Assembly (NCBI GenBank): GCA_021234155.1
Contig: JAJEKV010000010.1
Location: forward strand, 17,333,418-17,397,417
DNA: 64,000 nucleotides
Origin: Isoetes taiwanensis
Taxonomy: Eukaryota > Streptophyta > Lycopodiopsida > Isoetales > Isoetaceae
Direction: 5' to 3'
A program made the position numbers and the translations under genes. The notes beneath the pieces were generated by a model. It was not told the origin of the DNA. It saw only the letters and a program-made list of their open reading frames with translations, and did no database searches. Below, in pieces: positions 42,578 through 53,922 of the stretch (within the stretch, counting starts at the first letter, position 1; every line of letters starts with the position of its first letter).

Positions 42578-42652
42578 GCGAAGGTTTATCATTATGGTTT
42601 TCCTCGAAAACCCGAAAGGGAGGGGTTTTTCATCCCGGTGATAAACTTTCGC
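42578..42652 (+). ncRNA. Long stem-loop with GNRA tetraloop, candidate structured RNA
   Basis: GCGAAGGTTTATCA pairs with TGATAAACTTTCGC (one mismatch or wobble). Inside are AAAACCC/GGGGTTTT and the mini-hairpin CCC-GAAA-GGG (a GNRA loop). It lies downstream of the tandem hairpins and before the 42828 module. Short frames here look incidental. Confidence 0.3.
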
Positions 42653-42827
42653 ACGTTGCCTCCTATTTGCCTTTCTTATTTTACGCCATCCTAAAGGGGC
42701 TTGGGTTGTTCCTATGGCAGGTCCCCTTTATTATTATTAGTGGGCAGTCAGACCAAATTGGTGTGGTCGACTAGCCCTTTAGACATTTTTCAAAATGTTC
42801 ATACACTGCTGTGATGAAAGATATGCC

Positions 42828-42867
42828 CGGCCGGTTTTCCCCCTCCAGACGAGTCTCTCACCAAAAT
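42828..42867 (+). repeat. Shared module, second copy
   Basis: Matches 41777-41814 with one extra C. It probably marks the far edge of the repeated unit. Confidence 0.75.
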
Positions 42868-43329
42868 TGGTTGTCATTTTCTATCTAAAGTGCATAAAAT
42901 GCTTAGTCATCATGTGACATGCCACGCCATCCAAAGAAATGCCATGTTACCATGGAGAAATATGCTTTCTTTAAAAGTTGACAAATTGCCTATGCACATT
43001 TTTATTTTTCCAGCCCTTCACATTTTGCCACCTCATCAGTCATATTCGCCACCTCAGGATACTCATGCCATGTCAATGTCAGTCATCTCTCATAAGTTTT
43101 GCATATAGTCACTTTCTTTAAAAAAACATTTGCTTGCTCTTTTTGTTGCCACCTCATCATTTATAGCGTCATATCATTGCTATGTATCTTGTGTGCCACT
43201 ATTCCACTCTGCACCAATGAAGCAAAATTTGACCACAACCTGAAAAAACCTAAGGCATCGTCATATTTGACTATGTCATTACGTGTGTGTGGGTCTTTCT
43301 TTTTTTTTTTTTTTTTGGGGCATCTGACC

Positions 43330-44066
43330 TCCGCGAGTTGGAGCCAAGGTGGCATCTTGGAGCGCGCATGGCATGTTTGAGTCACCTTGGCATTTGAGCC
43401 TAGGTGGATGTTGGAGCCTAGGTGGCATGTTTAAACCACCTTGGCATGTTGGAGCCAACGTGACATGTTTGAGCCACCCCAACGGGGTGGGGGGCACGAC
43501 CTCACGAGTTGGAGCCAAGGTGGCATCTTGGAGCGCGCATGGCATGTTTTAGTCACCTTGGCATGTTTGAGCCTAGGTGCATGTTGGAGCCTAGGTGGCA
43601 TGTTTGAGCCACCTTGGCATGTTGGAGCCTATGTTGCATGTTGAAGGCCGTGTGGCATGTTTTAGCCACCTTGGCATGTTTGAGCCACCTTGGCATGTTG
43701 GAGCCTAGGTGGCATATTAGAGCTTGCATGGCATGTTTGAGCCACCTTGGCATGTTGGAGTCTAGGTGTCATGTTGCAGTCTAGGTGGCATGTTGGAGAC
43801 CACGTGGCATGTTTGGGCCACCTTGGCATGTTGGATCGAAGATGGCATCTTGGAGCGCGCGTGGCATGTTTGAGCCACCTTGGCATGTTCGAGCCTAGGT
43901 GGCACGTTGGAGCCTGCATGGCATGTTTGAGCCAACTTGGCATGTTTGACCCGAGGTGGATGTTGGAGCCTAGGTGGCATGTTGGAGTGTTTAAGACCTT
44001 GGCGTATTGGAGCCTAGGTGGCATGTTGGAGCCTGCGTGGCATGTTTGAGCCACCTTGGCATGTTG
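43330..44066 (+). repeat. GGCATGTTGGAGCC minisatellite
   Basis: About 40 units of 16-19 bases on the theme GGCATGTTGGAGCCTAGGT and GGCATGTTTGAGCCACCTT, often alternating. It is preceded by a T run (43297-43317). Because the unit lacks stops in several frames, long open frames appear on both strands; these are not genes. Confidence 0.9.
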
Positions 44067-44225
44067 GAAATCTATTCCCTGAATTACCTTGTGATCATGG
44101 TTTCATCATCTAGTCCCTTTGGAGACTCGTTCCCTGGATCACCTTATGATTGTGGTTTTGTCATGTAGTCCCTTTGGAAACTCGTTCCTTGAATCACCCG
44201 ATGATCATGGTTTCGTAGCTCTTTC
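44066..44225 (+). repeat. 55-bp tandem repeat, three units
   Basis: Units carry TAGTCCCTTTGGAGACTCGT TCC and ATGATCATGGTTTCGT-type ends, and follow directly on the minisatellite. Confidence 0.8.
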
Positions 44226-46995
44226 TTTTGCAGACATGCTACTTGCCATCCCTGATGCAAGTCTCTAATTCTTTACTTTTAGGTAACTGATCTCATATTG
44301 ACTCCATTAATGCTTCTGTATCCTTCACATATTTTGAGACAGATGAGGATTTTGCGGCATGTACTTCTCACTCTCCCATATGGCCTCGGAGAGTGATTGA
44401 TCTCGCTACAAGATTGATTCAGTACTCTGCAATATTCCTATTGTGCAGCCTTTGAATGCAAGTGTCTAGATTCGCCTCAGGAGTTACCCCAGAGCTAAGG
44501 GCTATGAGTATTGTCGCTATCTGTGGACAATATTGCTTTCTTGAGTTGACTTACGTGGAATATAGGGTTTGACTAATGAAAAGTACTTATCTTGCCACTA
44601 GTATCATAATATCCAGTTGAGTTCTTGCATCTATTATTCTGCCAAGAACCCTAGGTTCTTCGTGACGCACTTACCAACTCATTGGACCAGAGTGGAAGCC
44701 CAGCTTCTACTTTAGTTCACACTTAGTGCAACTAAGTACATGATACAAGTTAGGTGAATTTGCTAAGCAATGCAAATTCAATATTCTTGATTCTAAATCT
44801 AAGAATACCATGCTACAGAAGACCCCGCTTCTTTATAATTAGTACATTGGTATAGACCCCGCATTTAATTAGAAGCAAGCTTCTAACAATCATACCTGGG
44901 GTGTTCACCTCTATATAAGGGACATATGGCATGTGCATTCCTTGGATCTAGAGAAACCCCATAGCTTGCCTTCCATAGAAACCCCTATGTATACAGTCTT
45001 GTGCTGTCGAAGCGAATACCCTATTCCTTTTACGCCGAGCCTAATCCTAATTTACCTTACCCTTAACCATAATTTTACATTGAGTAAATTATTCATCTAA
45101 CCTACCCTCTACCTTACATTTACGCCTAAGCTAAGAATGTTGCAAGCTCCACAAGTTTTGTCAAATGCCAATGCTAAAGTCATATCTAGTTTTTCAAAAT
45201 CTGGTAACACAAGAAACTTTGCAGGTTGACTAACACATATATTTTTAACTGTCAGTTCATATTGGCTCATTCATTTTAAATCATAGGGTGGTTGTATTTT
45301 ATTCTTACACCATGGTGTATTACTATATTGCATGGACAACTATAGTACAAGGGCATACAATAGATACATTAGGGGATGTTATAGAATATCTAGGTTAAGG
45401 AGGTCAATCTTTTGAGGATGCCACAAGTGAGACGATAGAGTTTACGCAACAGCACTCAGGAAGGTCTGCCTATAAAATTTTTTTTGTAGTCCTTCTGGCG
45501 ATAAAGTTTACTCATATATTTCTTTTTGTAGTCATGAAATTGAGCTTGTAATATATCTATGCAATTCATGGCTAGCCCTTTGTGATATTACGACATGTCC
45601 AGGCAAAGCTGCTTGCATGTACAATCCAGTGAATACATCAAAAGTAAAACTGCTTTACAACATCAAATTTCAATATTAATATTAATGAGTGCAATTTTTA
45701 ACTATGCAATATTCAACCATTGAATTTGAGCTTCCTAAAACCATTCAGTGCACTATTCACGTAGTGCACTGTAGCGGGGCCATTCTAACGGTGCCATTTC
45801 TGTCATTCGAACCTCTATAAGACAACTCCTGGTTTTACTTCATTTCGATCTGCTATAGCCATATGCAGACTCTCCTTTCAAATTTCAGTCTGCTATAGTC
45901 AGATCAATCTGTGCATGTGCAAACCATTGTTTGTTCTTTCTCTGTTTCAATATAACAACTATTACTTATTTTACAGCATCTATCTGCACTAAATTCGGAT
46001 GATGGAAGTAGAACCGTCACTACTCATTGCAGACCCTTATTTTCTTTTCTTGTTGCGTCTAACAAATAATATAACTACTTTTACTTGTTTGAACACGCAA
46101 CATGTCTGCAACTAACTGTTAGAAACTACTCTTGAAACAAATACTGCTCACAGAAACATGGAAGACAGTGCAAAATCTTGTTTTCTTTCCCTATTTCAAT
46201 GTAAGAAAATAACATAGCAATTATTACTTGTTTCTACAAGCACCTGACTGCAACTGAAGTTAAATTATGGGAAGACCGTATATATCATCCGGGATGTGGT
46301 TAATCTGGACACCCATTATCAGCCATGAAGAACCGCACAGTTTCAAGCCCAAAAACCAACAGTTTTGTCCATTTTTTGATCGATTCTGCTCTATTTCGCC
46401 TTAAATCTCTTCCTCTCTTCATCAATCTAGCATAAAAGAGGCATACAAAGTGACTGGCATGCTTTCTAAAGCGGATCAGACTGCCCACAGAGCAACAAGA
46501 GTGATCTGATCAAAATTTTTGCCCCCATCGCACAGTTCTACGCTTGATTTTTTGTCCAGATTAACCACTTTTTGTCCGAATTAGCCATTTGGCTGATATC
46601 GGATGTCCGGATTAACCACCCTAGCTGATACCAGATGTTCGGATTAACCACGCGATTTTGTCCGAAAAAAATCACTTTCCGGATATGGAGTTCCTAAATT
46701 ATGGAACTGGAGAAAACGTGATGCAAATAGGCCTCAATCTGACCGACAAAATTTCAGGTGAAAGCAGTAGTAAACCTGACCCACCAATCCAAATCGATAA
46801 GTTGGTTCACTAGCTGTACTAGGTGAAATCCAATATGGATCAAATGGAGCTTGACTAACCTGTGACAACAAAGGAATCTGTTTTAGCTCCTAAGCATTAT
46901 AAGAGAACAAATGCAATATAATTTTTCACGCATCCAGGGGTTTCTCATGGCAAAATTACCTAAGCCCTACCACATAGCTTCTGATGGAAACTCAC
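44226..46995. other. Intergenic region, LTR-like promoter piece
   Basis: No gene is recognised. TATATAAGGG near 44933 in a pyrimidine-rich context resembles an LTR promoter. Around 46540-46660 the phrase CCGGATTAACCAC recurs three to four times. Confidence 0.3.
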
Positions 46996-47100
46996 CCGAG
47001 ATTTTTTCCCTCATCCCAAGCAACAACAGCATGGTCTTCCATACTCCATACTTGCACCAAATCATCTTCTCCTCCTGTTAGAACGTACTGCCCATCTGGA
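46996..47100 (-). pseudogene. WD40 exon, WDR20/CreC-like
   Basis: The minus strand reads PDGQYVLTGGEDDLVQVWSM and then EDHAVVAWDEGKN. This matches the WDR20/CreC-family WD40 repeat (TGGEDDLVQVWSMEDRxVVAWGEGHNSW). These proteins are scaffolds of deubiquitinase complexes in fungi and animals; plants have homologues. The acceptor TCTCAG|T (47101-47103) and donor CTCGG|GTGAG give a 105-base exon. The end (EGKNLG for EGHNSW) is degenerate, and I find no neighbouring WD40 exons, so I call a fragment. Confidence 0.65.
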
Positions 47101-48671
47101 CTGAGAAATATGAACGATAAACAACATATTCTATTAATTAGATGTGCTTAATACACTTGCAGCTGCACATTGAGGCTCGTTAATATGCAATAGTGGTGTT
47201 TAATACAACAACTAGGGCTCTGGTTTTCAAGCGTATGATCAGAAAGCTCTTCAACTATAGAAACATGCATGGTGGGCACTTAAGAAAACTTCACGACAGA
47301 CACATGAAAGAAATGTTATACAGATGTAGATACCTCTATGCACAATAAAATAAGGCACCGAAGTAGCTTTTGCTCCTACAAACCATCTGCTCCTTGGCAT
47401 AATAAAATATTCTCAGGTATTAAAATGACAACAAGAGGATTGATCCATGTTACCAACTATAGCCAATAATAGTACTTACCAGTCTGCAATATTGCGCATT
47501 TTGAGCTGGTGTTTGCAAACCTCATGCTTTCTTCCATATATAAAGCACATGCAACTATGTAGAATATATGTGCCCGCATCTAAAGGGCTAAAGAATCAAA
47601 TAAAAGTTCCTGCCAAATGCATAAACATGCCCATAAGCCAGAATTTCATAAATGTGTAAATATCACTTGCAAAAGGCCATCCTCAAAAGGCAAGAACCAC
47701 TTTTAGAATTCCAGCTATGAACCACTTTCAAATTCGAGCTATGAACCACTTTGAGGAGCAAGTACATAGAAATGAAAAGAATTGGGAATTGTCCATTGCC
47801 CGACTACTTAGCCCTTGCTTAAAGCTGTAGAAATTCGTGTAGGCAGACATAACACCTCTTTCAGAAAGATTCCCATCATTAACTTTTTATGATGGTAGAT
47901 TTCAACCAAACATCATTAGTCATGACACATAGCGGTAAGTTGACTAATGTACTTATATGAATATGGACTTGTGTACTTGCATGCAGACAGAATATCCATG
48001 AGAATGGATTATTATGCAATTATCAATGTCTGATTCCGTGTTACTAGCAAATGCAACTACCATCCATGCATAGTGTCTTACTTGGCGTTGCTAGCTTTTT
48101 TCTTATATGGGGGCTGATCACCAGTCTGTACCCTCCAACATTCTTTGATGAGACCTCAGGAAGCACTCGATGACCCTTATTTCCCTTTACCTTTGTTGTT
48201 TTCATAGTATGGGCCTATCGGAATACTTAATCAATAAGAAATATCCAGAACATTCATGACATAAGTACAACAATGAATATTTCTCTATCTACCTACCTAC
48301 CTACCTACCTATCTAAATCATGATTTCATGATACAAACATCATTGTAGTACTTGCTATCATCATATGAACTAGAGTTTGATAAAGAAACATGATCATCAT
48401 AATGATGTACTTAAATACCTTGGTTGTATACGGATTTGCACGATATTGAAATGAAGATTGTTCTGACAACTATTTTTGTTTCGCAGGAGGAAACAGAGAA
48501 GACATGCCCACTCTTATGATGTGGGTACACAGAAGAGGCGACTGAACCTTTCTCTTGTTTTTTTCCCTTTTGGTCTATAAAAGTTTTATCACTAGTGGTG
48601 GATGTATAATCATTCATTCTTCCTTTGGCAGACTTGCATTTACTTGGGAATAACGGGAACAAACTGATAAC
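47101..48671. other. Intergenic AT-rich stretch with (TACC)n
   Basis: A (CTAC)n microsatellite lies at 48286-48310. No gene is recognised. An 83-codon minus-strand frame (48662-48411) follows the kinase exons but does not match the kinase family. Confidence 0.35.
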
Positions 48672-49040
48672 TTAAAAGAATACATAACCAACATCCCACA
48701 TATCCATCTTATAGCTGTAGTAACCATCTGTGAGCAAGCATTCGGATGCACAATATCTGGCCCATCAAATGACCATGATAGTTAGATACAATAACATGTT
48801 TTCATTACATGATGATTGCATACCATCGGGTTGAGATATATTATGTATATGGCTGTTTTGAGTGCACTCCCCTGCACCTTCAAAAATCCTGCAAGCTGAG
48901 AGATTAAAGTACAGGATTATTAGACATTCTACATAAACATCAGAAAAGCAGGCACCACCTTTGGTGATTCATCCATAATAAGAATATTTTCTGGCTTAAT
49001 ATCTCAATGAAAGGTGCCATTCTTGTGCATATGGTCCATT
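48672..49040 (-). pseudogene. MOK/MAK-like protein kinase, three decayed exons
   Basis: Minus strand. Exon 1 (about 49040-48959): DHMHKNGTFH-stop-DIKPENIL, where the HRD Arg codon of the catalytic loop is TGA (49004-49006). Exon 2 (48895-48834), in a shifted frame: CRGVHSKQPYT-stop-YISTRW, the activation loop of the MAK/MOK/ICK family. Exon 3 (48756-48672): SECLLTDGYYSYKMDMWDVG, the APE and DxWxxG region. Splice sites are near normal (AAAG|GTGG, CTCAG|C, ATG|GTATGC, GCCAG|A). With two stops, a frameshift and the loss of the catalytic Arg, it is a dead copy with introns, not a retrocopy. Confidence 0.8.
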
Positions 49041-50329
49041 GTTGTAAAGACCCGAAAATCATTAGTGTTGGTTCCGAGCTTTCCAATGCAATAAAAACCA
49101 CTCAAAATTGAGTCCGATTTCAAAAATTATGATGAAAACTATATTATCATCAAATCTACATGGCATGCACTTTGTAAAAAGGTATCCAGATAGAAAATTA
49201 CAAAAAAACAGGTACCTATCTTGATAGATCTGGGTCAAATCATATGCCAATGGAAAGCTCTCTAATATACTTTTCAAAGAGCCCAAGATCATCTGAATCT
49301 GACCTCTGTAGCTCAAGTTATGAGTGCAAAAATAATTGTCATTCTTTCTCTAGCGGTCCTTTTCTTTATCTATTTTTAGTGATTTAGAGTTTGTTGAAAA
49401 AGAACCTCTAATAAAAATCTCATTTTTGATTAAAACCTTTTTTTCCCAACAAAAAATTTGTAAAAAGCATCTGCAAATATAATTTTACTTACAAAATGTT
49501 TGCTCATTTTCTACAATGTTCACAATTTGTGTTGCTAAGTGACACACTGTTGTAGAAAACCAGACATGGCAAAGGCGATAACTTGCTGGCTAAAACAAGT
49601 CTGGTCACCGAAGCTTCGGCATTCTCGATCCTATTGTTCCAATGGCCAAGCTTGTTCCAAAACATTCCATTCTTAACCATAAGCTTCAAGATAGCATACC
49701 AGTTGAAAAAGAAAGTGCACTTCCATAATTTAGTGCAGCGGAGTTGAAGAGAAAATTGTTCGAAGTAAAGGCTCAACGGGAAAGCTTAAAGAAAAAAAAA
49801 AACAGCAGGAGATCAAGGATTGCTTATGTAAGGAAAGGGGAGAGTATCTTGCCAAACAACCCAAAATCCAAGAAGATGTGCTCCTTCAAAGGCTCGAATT
49901 GGTAAAGATGTTACTCCGAAGTATGTATACATATTCTGTTATATATCTACCATTTGTGTACATTTCCTGCTCTTCTTGACCCTTGCATCTTCATAACTAT
50001 TGCACCGATTAACTGTTGCTCATAATGATGGACCAAAGCATACTTGTGGTGCTTGGTAAGGAAACAATGATCCTTGTTATGGTTGACAATCTATATCAGA
50101 GGCTCCATTTTTGAACATCTGAAGAAGTTCAAGGCTGTAAAATTTAAGTCTGATCACTGTAATGGTTGACATATATAACCTTGTTTTAATCCAATTTTAA
50201 GTTCCCTTTTTATAAAACTTGCATATGCATTGGAAGAAAATGAAACATGTAGGGTGGATTGCCACATGTTCTGTATGGATCAAGTGAGACACATAGCGAA
50301 AGAGTTTTTAAAGTTAATTGGAGAGGTAG
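49041..50329. other. Intergenic region, retroelement-like UTR sequence
   Basis: No gene. The stretch 49060-49330 (AAAGCTCTCTAATATACTTT and similar) has the style of LTR-element untranslated DNA, but no ends are visible. Confidence 0.25.
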
Positions 50330-50992
50330 TTATTGATTTATTACGTGAGAAGACAATAACTCTGATTCGAGGAATGAATTACCAAAGACCCAACCAGTTA
50401 ATTCTAGAAAACATGAGTAATCAAAATCATGGCATGCGTTGGATGCAACATTGCAGAATTCTGTGATGCCTTCTTCCAACGCACGTCGTCGCTTCAGGAC
50501 TGTGGCATAATGCTTTGCGTCCTGCATTTTTGAACTCCTAGTCTTCCTTAGTAAGATTGTCCCATCCAGGATTTTTCCATGTTGGTCAAGCGTTTCTTTG
50601 GCCGTGAGGCCCTGTATATTTTTCATGAACTGTTTGTCGAACAACTTTGGGTCTGGCCTTGTTGGCAATTCTCCATTGCTATTCTTAAGCTTGCCTCTTG
50701 TCCAGAGAGCCCAGATCTCAGTCCATTTTACCCAGACCGCCTCACTGCACAGAATGAGGTCATATTGGTTAGATAGGGATTCCCTGTCCTTTCTTGGTGT
50801 TCTCTTCTTTTTCTCATATTCATCATCCCCCACATCATCTTCCTGGCCTTCCAGAAGAACATATCTGCAGAGTTTCTCGAAGGTCTTCCACCTGTCTGAG
50901 GGAGCCCTGTTTCCTTTGGGCCGTTGAGGACAACCCAATGCCTTCCACTGTTGTCGACAAGAGTAAGGTAAGTGTTTTATGATTCTATACAC
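50330..50992 (-). CDS. Hypothetical 220-residue basic protein
   Basis: A single open frame on the minus strand, Lys/Arg/Glu-rich. It includes GCPQRPKGNRAPSDRWKTFE, then KKKRTPRKDRESLSNQYDLI, then a Trp-rich segment (AVWVKWTEIWALWTRG). Balanced composition and length suggest real coding origin, perhaps a domesticated transposon protein or one exon of a larger gene. No motif is recognised. The opposite strand has shorter frames. Confidence 0.33.
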   Translation of the reverse strand: MYRIIKHLPYSCRQQWKALGCPQRPKGNRAPSDRWKTFEKLCRYVLLEGQEDDVGDDEYEKKKRTPRKDRESLSNQYDLILCSEAVWVKWTEIWALWTRGKLKNSNGELPTRPDPKLFDKQFMKNIQGLTAKETLDQHGKILDGTILLRKTRSSKMQDAKHYATVLKRRRALEEGITEFCNVASNACHDFDYSCFLELTGWVFGNSFLESELLSSHVINQ

Positions 50993-51487
50993 GAATGGAA
51001 TGTGCCTCTTATGAAGCTGAATAGCATTTGCATCATGCAGGCTTTGAAAAAGTCTTTGCCTCAGCAGTCAGTCAAGTCTTTACAAGGATATATGTCTACT
51101 CTTCAGAAAGAACTTAGACAAGCACGCTTTTAAGGCAAATATGACTAACTAGGTTTGTCCCACTAATCATACAAAAGAAAAAAATGACTGCAGAGCTCAA
51201 TTCGCAAGAGGATGATATACCAGAGATGGAAGAGTACCACTATTGGGTTAAGAAAGCCTTCTTCTGACTTACATTGTTCTTGAGTTGCCACAACTTCTGG
51301 AAATCTATGATAAAATCTTGTTTGTCTTGGCTTGTCAAAAAGTGATTTGGTGTATCTGCAGGTGTTTAATTTGAAAGGTGGGACACAAGCCATGGGTGCA
51401 TTGTCCATATCTCCATTTTAATGTTTATGCGCATTTAAAAAAATCTTTGATCCTATAGTGGAGGGCAAATGTTGTGAGAGTACTTGA

Positions 51488-51625
51488 ATTTGTAATTGAG
51501 TGATTAAAACTTCTGCAAAGAGAGAACGCTTGACAAATACAAATTCAAAACCGGGGCATTTATCTTTATTTTGGGTTTGTATTTGTCAAGCTTTCTCTCT
51601 CGTTGCAGAAGTTTTAATTACTCAC
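51488..51625. repeat. Long inverted repeat (hairpin), about 55-bp arms
   Basis: Left arm: ATTAAAACTTCTGCAAAGAG, AGAACGCTTGACAAATACAA. The right arm is its reverse complement with a few mismatches and a 3-base bulge. The loop is about 25 bases (51546-51572). Weaker pairing continues outward to about 51470 and 51650. It could be a foldback MITE or a microRNA-type precursor. Confidence 0.8.
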
Positions 51626-51728
51626 AATGCTTCTGTTTCTAGTACTTTATGATATTTGATAACAAGTGCATTCATTTATGTTACATGGCTTAATTCCCTA
51701 AAAATCTAATCATGACTTTCAAGGATTA

Positions 51729-51944
51729 GGGTGCTTTCCCATGGACGGACGAACCTGGATGAGGTCAGACCCAGGCCCAAAAGTAATCGTCGGGATTACT
51801 TTCCAAATGAGGTTCTTAACCTTAGCATCGTCGGGATTACTTTCCAAATGAGGTTCTTAACCTCAGTCACTCAGGTTCTTAGCTCATGGGAACATCGGTA
51901 TAGCAGACCAGACCTTCAGGAAACCTGCCCATGGGAAAGCACCC
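51729..51944. mobile_element. PIF/Harbinger-like MITE, 216 bp
   Basis: Perfect inverted ends GGGTGCTTTCCCATGG and CCATGGGAAAGCACCC, flanked by TTA (51726-51728) and TCA (51945-51947). The ends resemble those of the 39130 element (GGGTGCATCCCCAT). Inside is a tandem duplication of about 48 bases (ATCGTCGGGATTACTTTCCA...). Confidence 0.78.
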
Positions 51945-52296
51945 TCAGAATAGGAAAATATGACATCAGATAATATATTCACAACACCTTTTAATTTACA
52001 TTACTTCAGTAGGTGCAGGGTGATAGTAGTGCGCAATAGGAAAGCCTACTATTTTTGTGCTCACGGTAAGGAGCTTTTGCTCATGTTTGAGATACTCCAA
52101 CATATTTCCTGGCCCCAAGGGACAAATCTAGTAGTAACCCTGAGGGTATTGTTGACGTGGAATATTCCTTGGATGTTCTTGCATCTGCTATATGTTTTAG
52201 AGTTTAGGAAATATATCGATAAGTAGTCAAGCTTCGGTGGATGCCTGGATTCATATCGAAAGTTATTATATCCTAGGTTAAAAGGACTTTCGTTGG

Positions 52297-53922
52297 GTGG
52301 GATGGGAATATGGAGTCGGAACAGGTATGGCCCAGAAAGCAACTGATTCTTTTTCTCTTGCAAGCACTCGTTGGGTTGATAGAGTTCTGAAATCATCATC
52401 GACTAAGAGTTTTGAATACCGTAACAGCCTGTGTGAAACACCTTTGCATTACCTTACCCCTATAACAAGAGAAGATGCTTATATCCTCCTGCAGCAATGT
52501 GGAAAAACACAAGACTTGGCATTCGGTCGGAGGATTCAGCTCCTTATGCTTCATAGTGGGCTTGATTCTATTGCTGCTTTGTGTGACCATGTCATTAGAT
52601 TATTTGCCCACCACAGGCAATTGCCTGAGGGCCATCAAACTTTCAATAAAATTGTTGATCCAAGTGCATTTTCATGGGCTGCAATTCTTATGGCAAATTG
52701 CAAGGTTGAAACAGCAGTTGAGTTATATGATAGAATGAACATCTCAGGCATTAAAAGTAACAGTCATGTTTATGTTGCACTTCTTCAAGCATGCACCATG
52801 CAAAGGTCATTGTTACATGGACGAGCCCTTCACGACTATATAATTGGAAGTGGCTTGCAGTCTGATGTTTTTGTGGGAAGCGCCTTGGTTGATATGTATG
52901 CTAAATGTGGGAGCTTATCAGAGGCAAACAGAGTACTCAGTAACTCAACAAACCAGGATGTGGTTCTTTGGAACACGCTCATTTCAGGTTATGCCCATCA
53001 TGGAGAACATGAACACGCTTTAAAGCATCTTCAAAAGATGCAACAAGCTGGCATAACTCCAAATATAGTGTCATGGAATGCAATCCTTGCAGGATATGCC
53101 CGCAAAGGTGAAGATATCTTAGTGATGCAATGTTTTGAGCAAATGCAACAGAAAGGCATAGACCCAAACATGGTATCATGGGGTTCAATTATTGCAGGAT
53201 TGGCTGAGCATAAAAAAGGGTTTCTTGCTTTAGCGTGCTTTGAAAAGATGTTGCAAGAAGGTCTAAAACCAAATGAGGTCATATTTCTTAGTGTGCTCAA
53301 AGCATGTGCTGACATAAAAACAATAGAGCAAGGTAGGCATATTCATAATATCATCATGGAAAATGGACTGCAGTTGGATGTTTTTCTGAGAAGTACACTT
53401 GTGGATATGTATTCCAAATGTGGAAGCCTTGAGGATGCATGTAAAATCTTCAATATGGTATCTGACCGAGACGTGGTGTTGTGGAATTCAATGATTGCAG
53501 GATATGGTTACCATGGAGAGGCTTTCCTTGCATTAGATTGTTTTGACAATATGCAACATGAGGGCATAAGTCCAGATATTGTGTCCTTCACTAATATCCT
53601 CACTGCCTGCAGCCATGCTGGTCTAGTGGCTGATGGACGCCGATGTTTCACATTGATGAAGGATTATTATCGAATCAAACCAGAAAGTTCCCACTGTACA
53701 TGCATGGTAAGTCTTCTAGGGGGTGCAGGATATCTCATGGATGCAGAAGATCTACTACATGCTACAGTTCAAACTGATGCTGCATCATGGATATCATTAC
53801 TTAATGCTTGTAGAAAACATGGAGATTTTGAGCTAGCGAGGCGCTGTTTTGATCAAATTATTAGTCTGGATTCAAATTGCTCTACTGCGTATGTGCTTAT
53901 GTCTAACATGCTTGCTGACTGA
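52297..53922 (+). CDS. PLS-class pentatricopeptide repeat protein, C-terminally short
   Basis: 541 codons, no intron. The Met at 52297 opens the frame; the Met at 52327 (MAQKATDSFSL) may be the real start, with a possible organelle targeting N-terminus. From about residue 150 there are successive P, L and S motifs, such as HDYIIGSGLQSDVFVGSALV DMYAKCGSLSEA, then VLWNTLISGYAHHGEHEHAL, and so on to FTNILTACSHAGLVADG. The E1-like region (DAASWISLLNACRKHGDFEL) stops after YVLMSNMLAD. PLS proteins bind organelle RNA, and those with E and DYW domains edit C to U. Here the rest of the E domain and the DYW domain are absent, with no clear continuation after the TGA. It is either a truncated gene that needs a partner deaminase or a pseudogene. 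Confidence 0.82.
   Translation: MGWEYGVGTGMAQKATDSFSLASTRWVDRVLKSSSTKSFEYRNSLCETPLHYLTPITREDAYILLQQCGKTQDLAFGRRIQLLMLHSGLDSIAALCDHVIRLFAHHRQLPEGHQTFNKIVDPSAFSWAAILMANCKVETAVELYDRMNISGIKSNSHVYVALLQACTMQRSLLHGRALHDYIIGSGLQSDVFVGSALVDMYAKCGSLSEANRVLSNSTNQDVVLWNTLISGYAHHGEHEHALKHLQKMQQAGITPNIVSWNAILAGYARKGEDILVMQCFEQMQQKGIDPNMVSWGSIIAGLAEHKKGFLALACFEKMLQEGLKPNEVIFLSVLKACADIKTIEQGRHIHNIIMENGLQLDVFLRSTLVDMYSKCGSLEDACKIFNMVSDRDVVLWNSMIAGYGYHGEAFLALDCFDNMQHEGISPDIVSFTNILTACSHAGLVADGRRCFTLMKDYYRIKPESSHCTCMVSLLGGAGYLMDAEDLLHATVQTDAASWISLLNACRKHGDFELARRCFDQIISLDSNCSTAYVLMSNMLAD

Noticed and set aside
43279-44054. Long open frames on both strands (up to 130 codons)
   Set aside because: They are produced by the stop-free GGCATGTTGGAGCC minisatellite; both strands and several frames are open at once.
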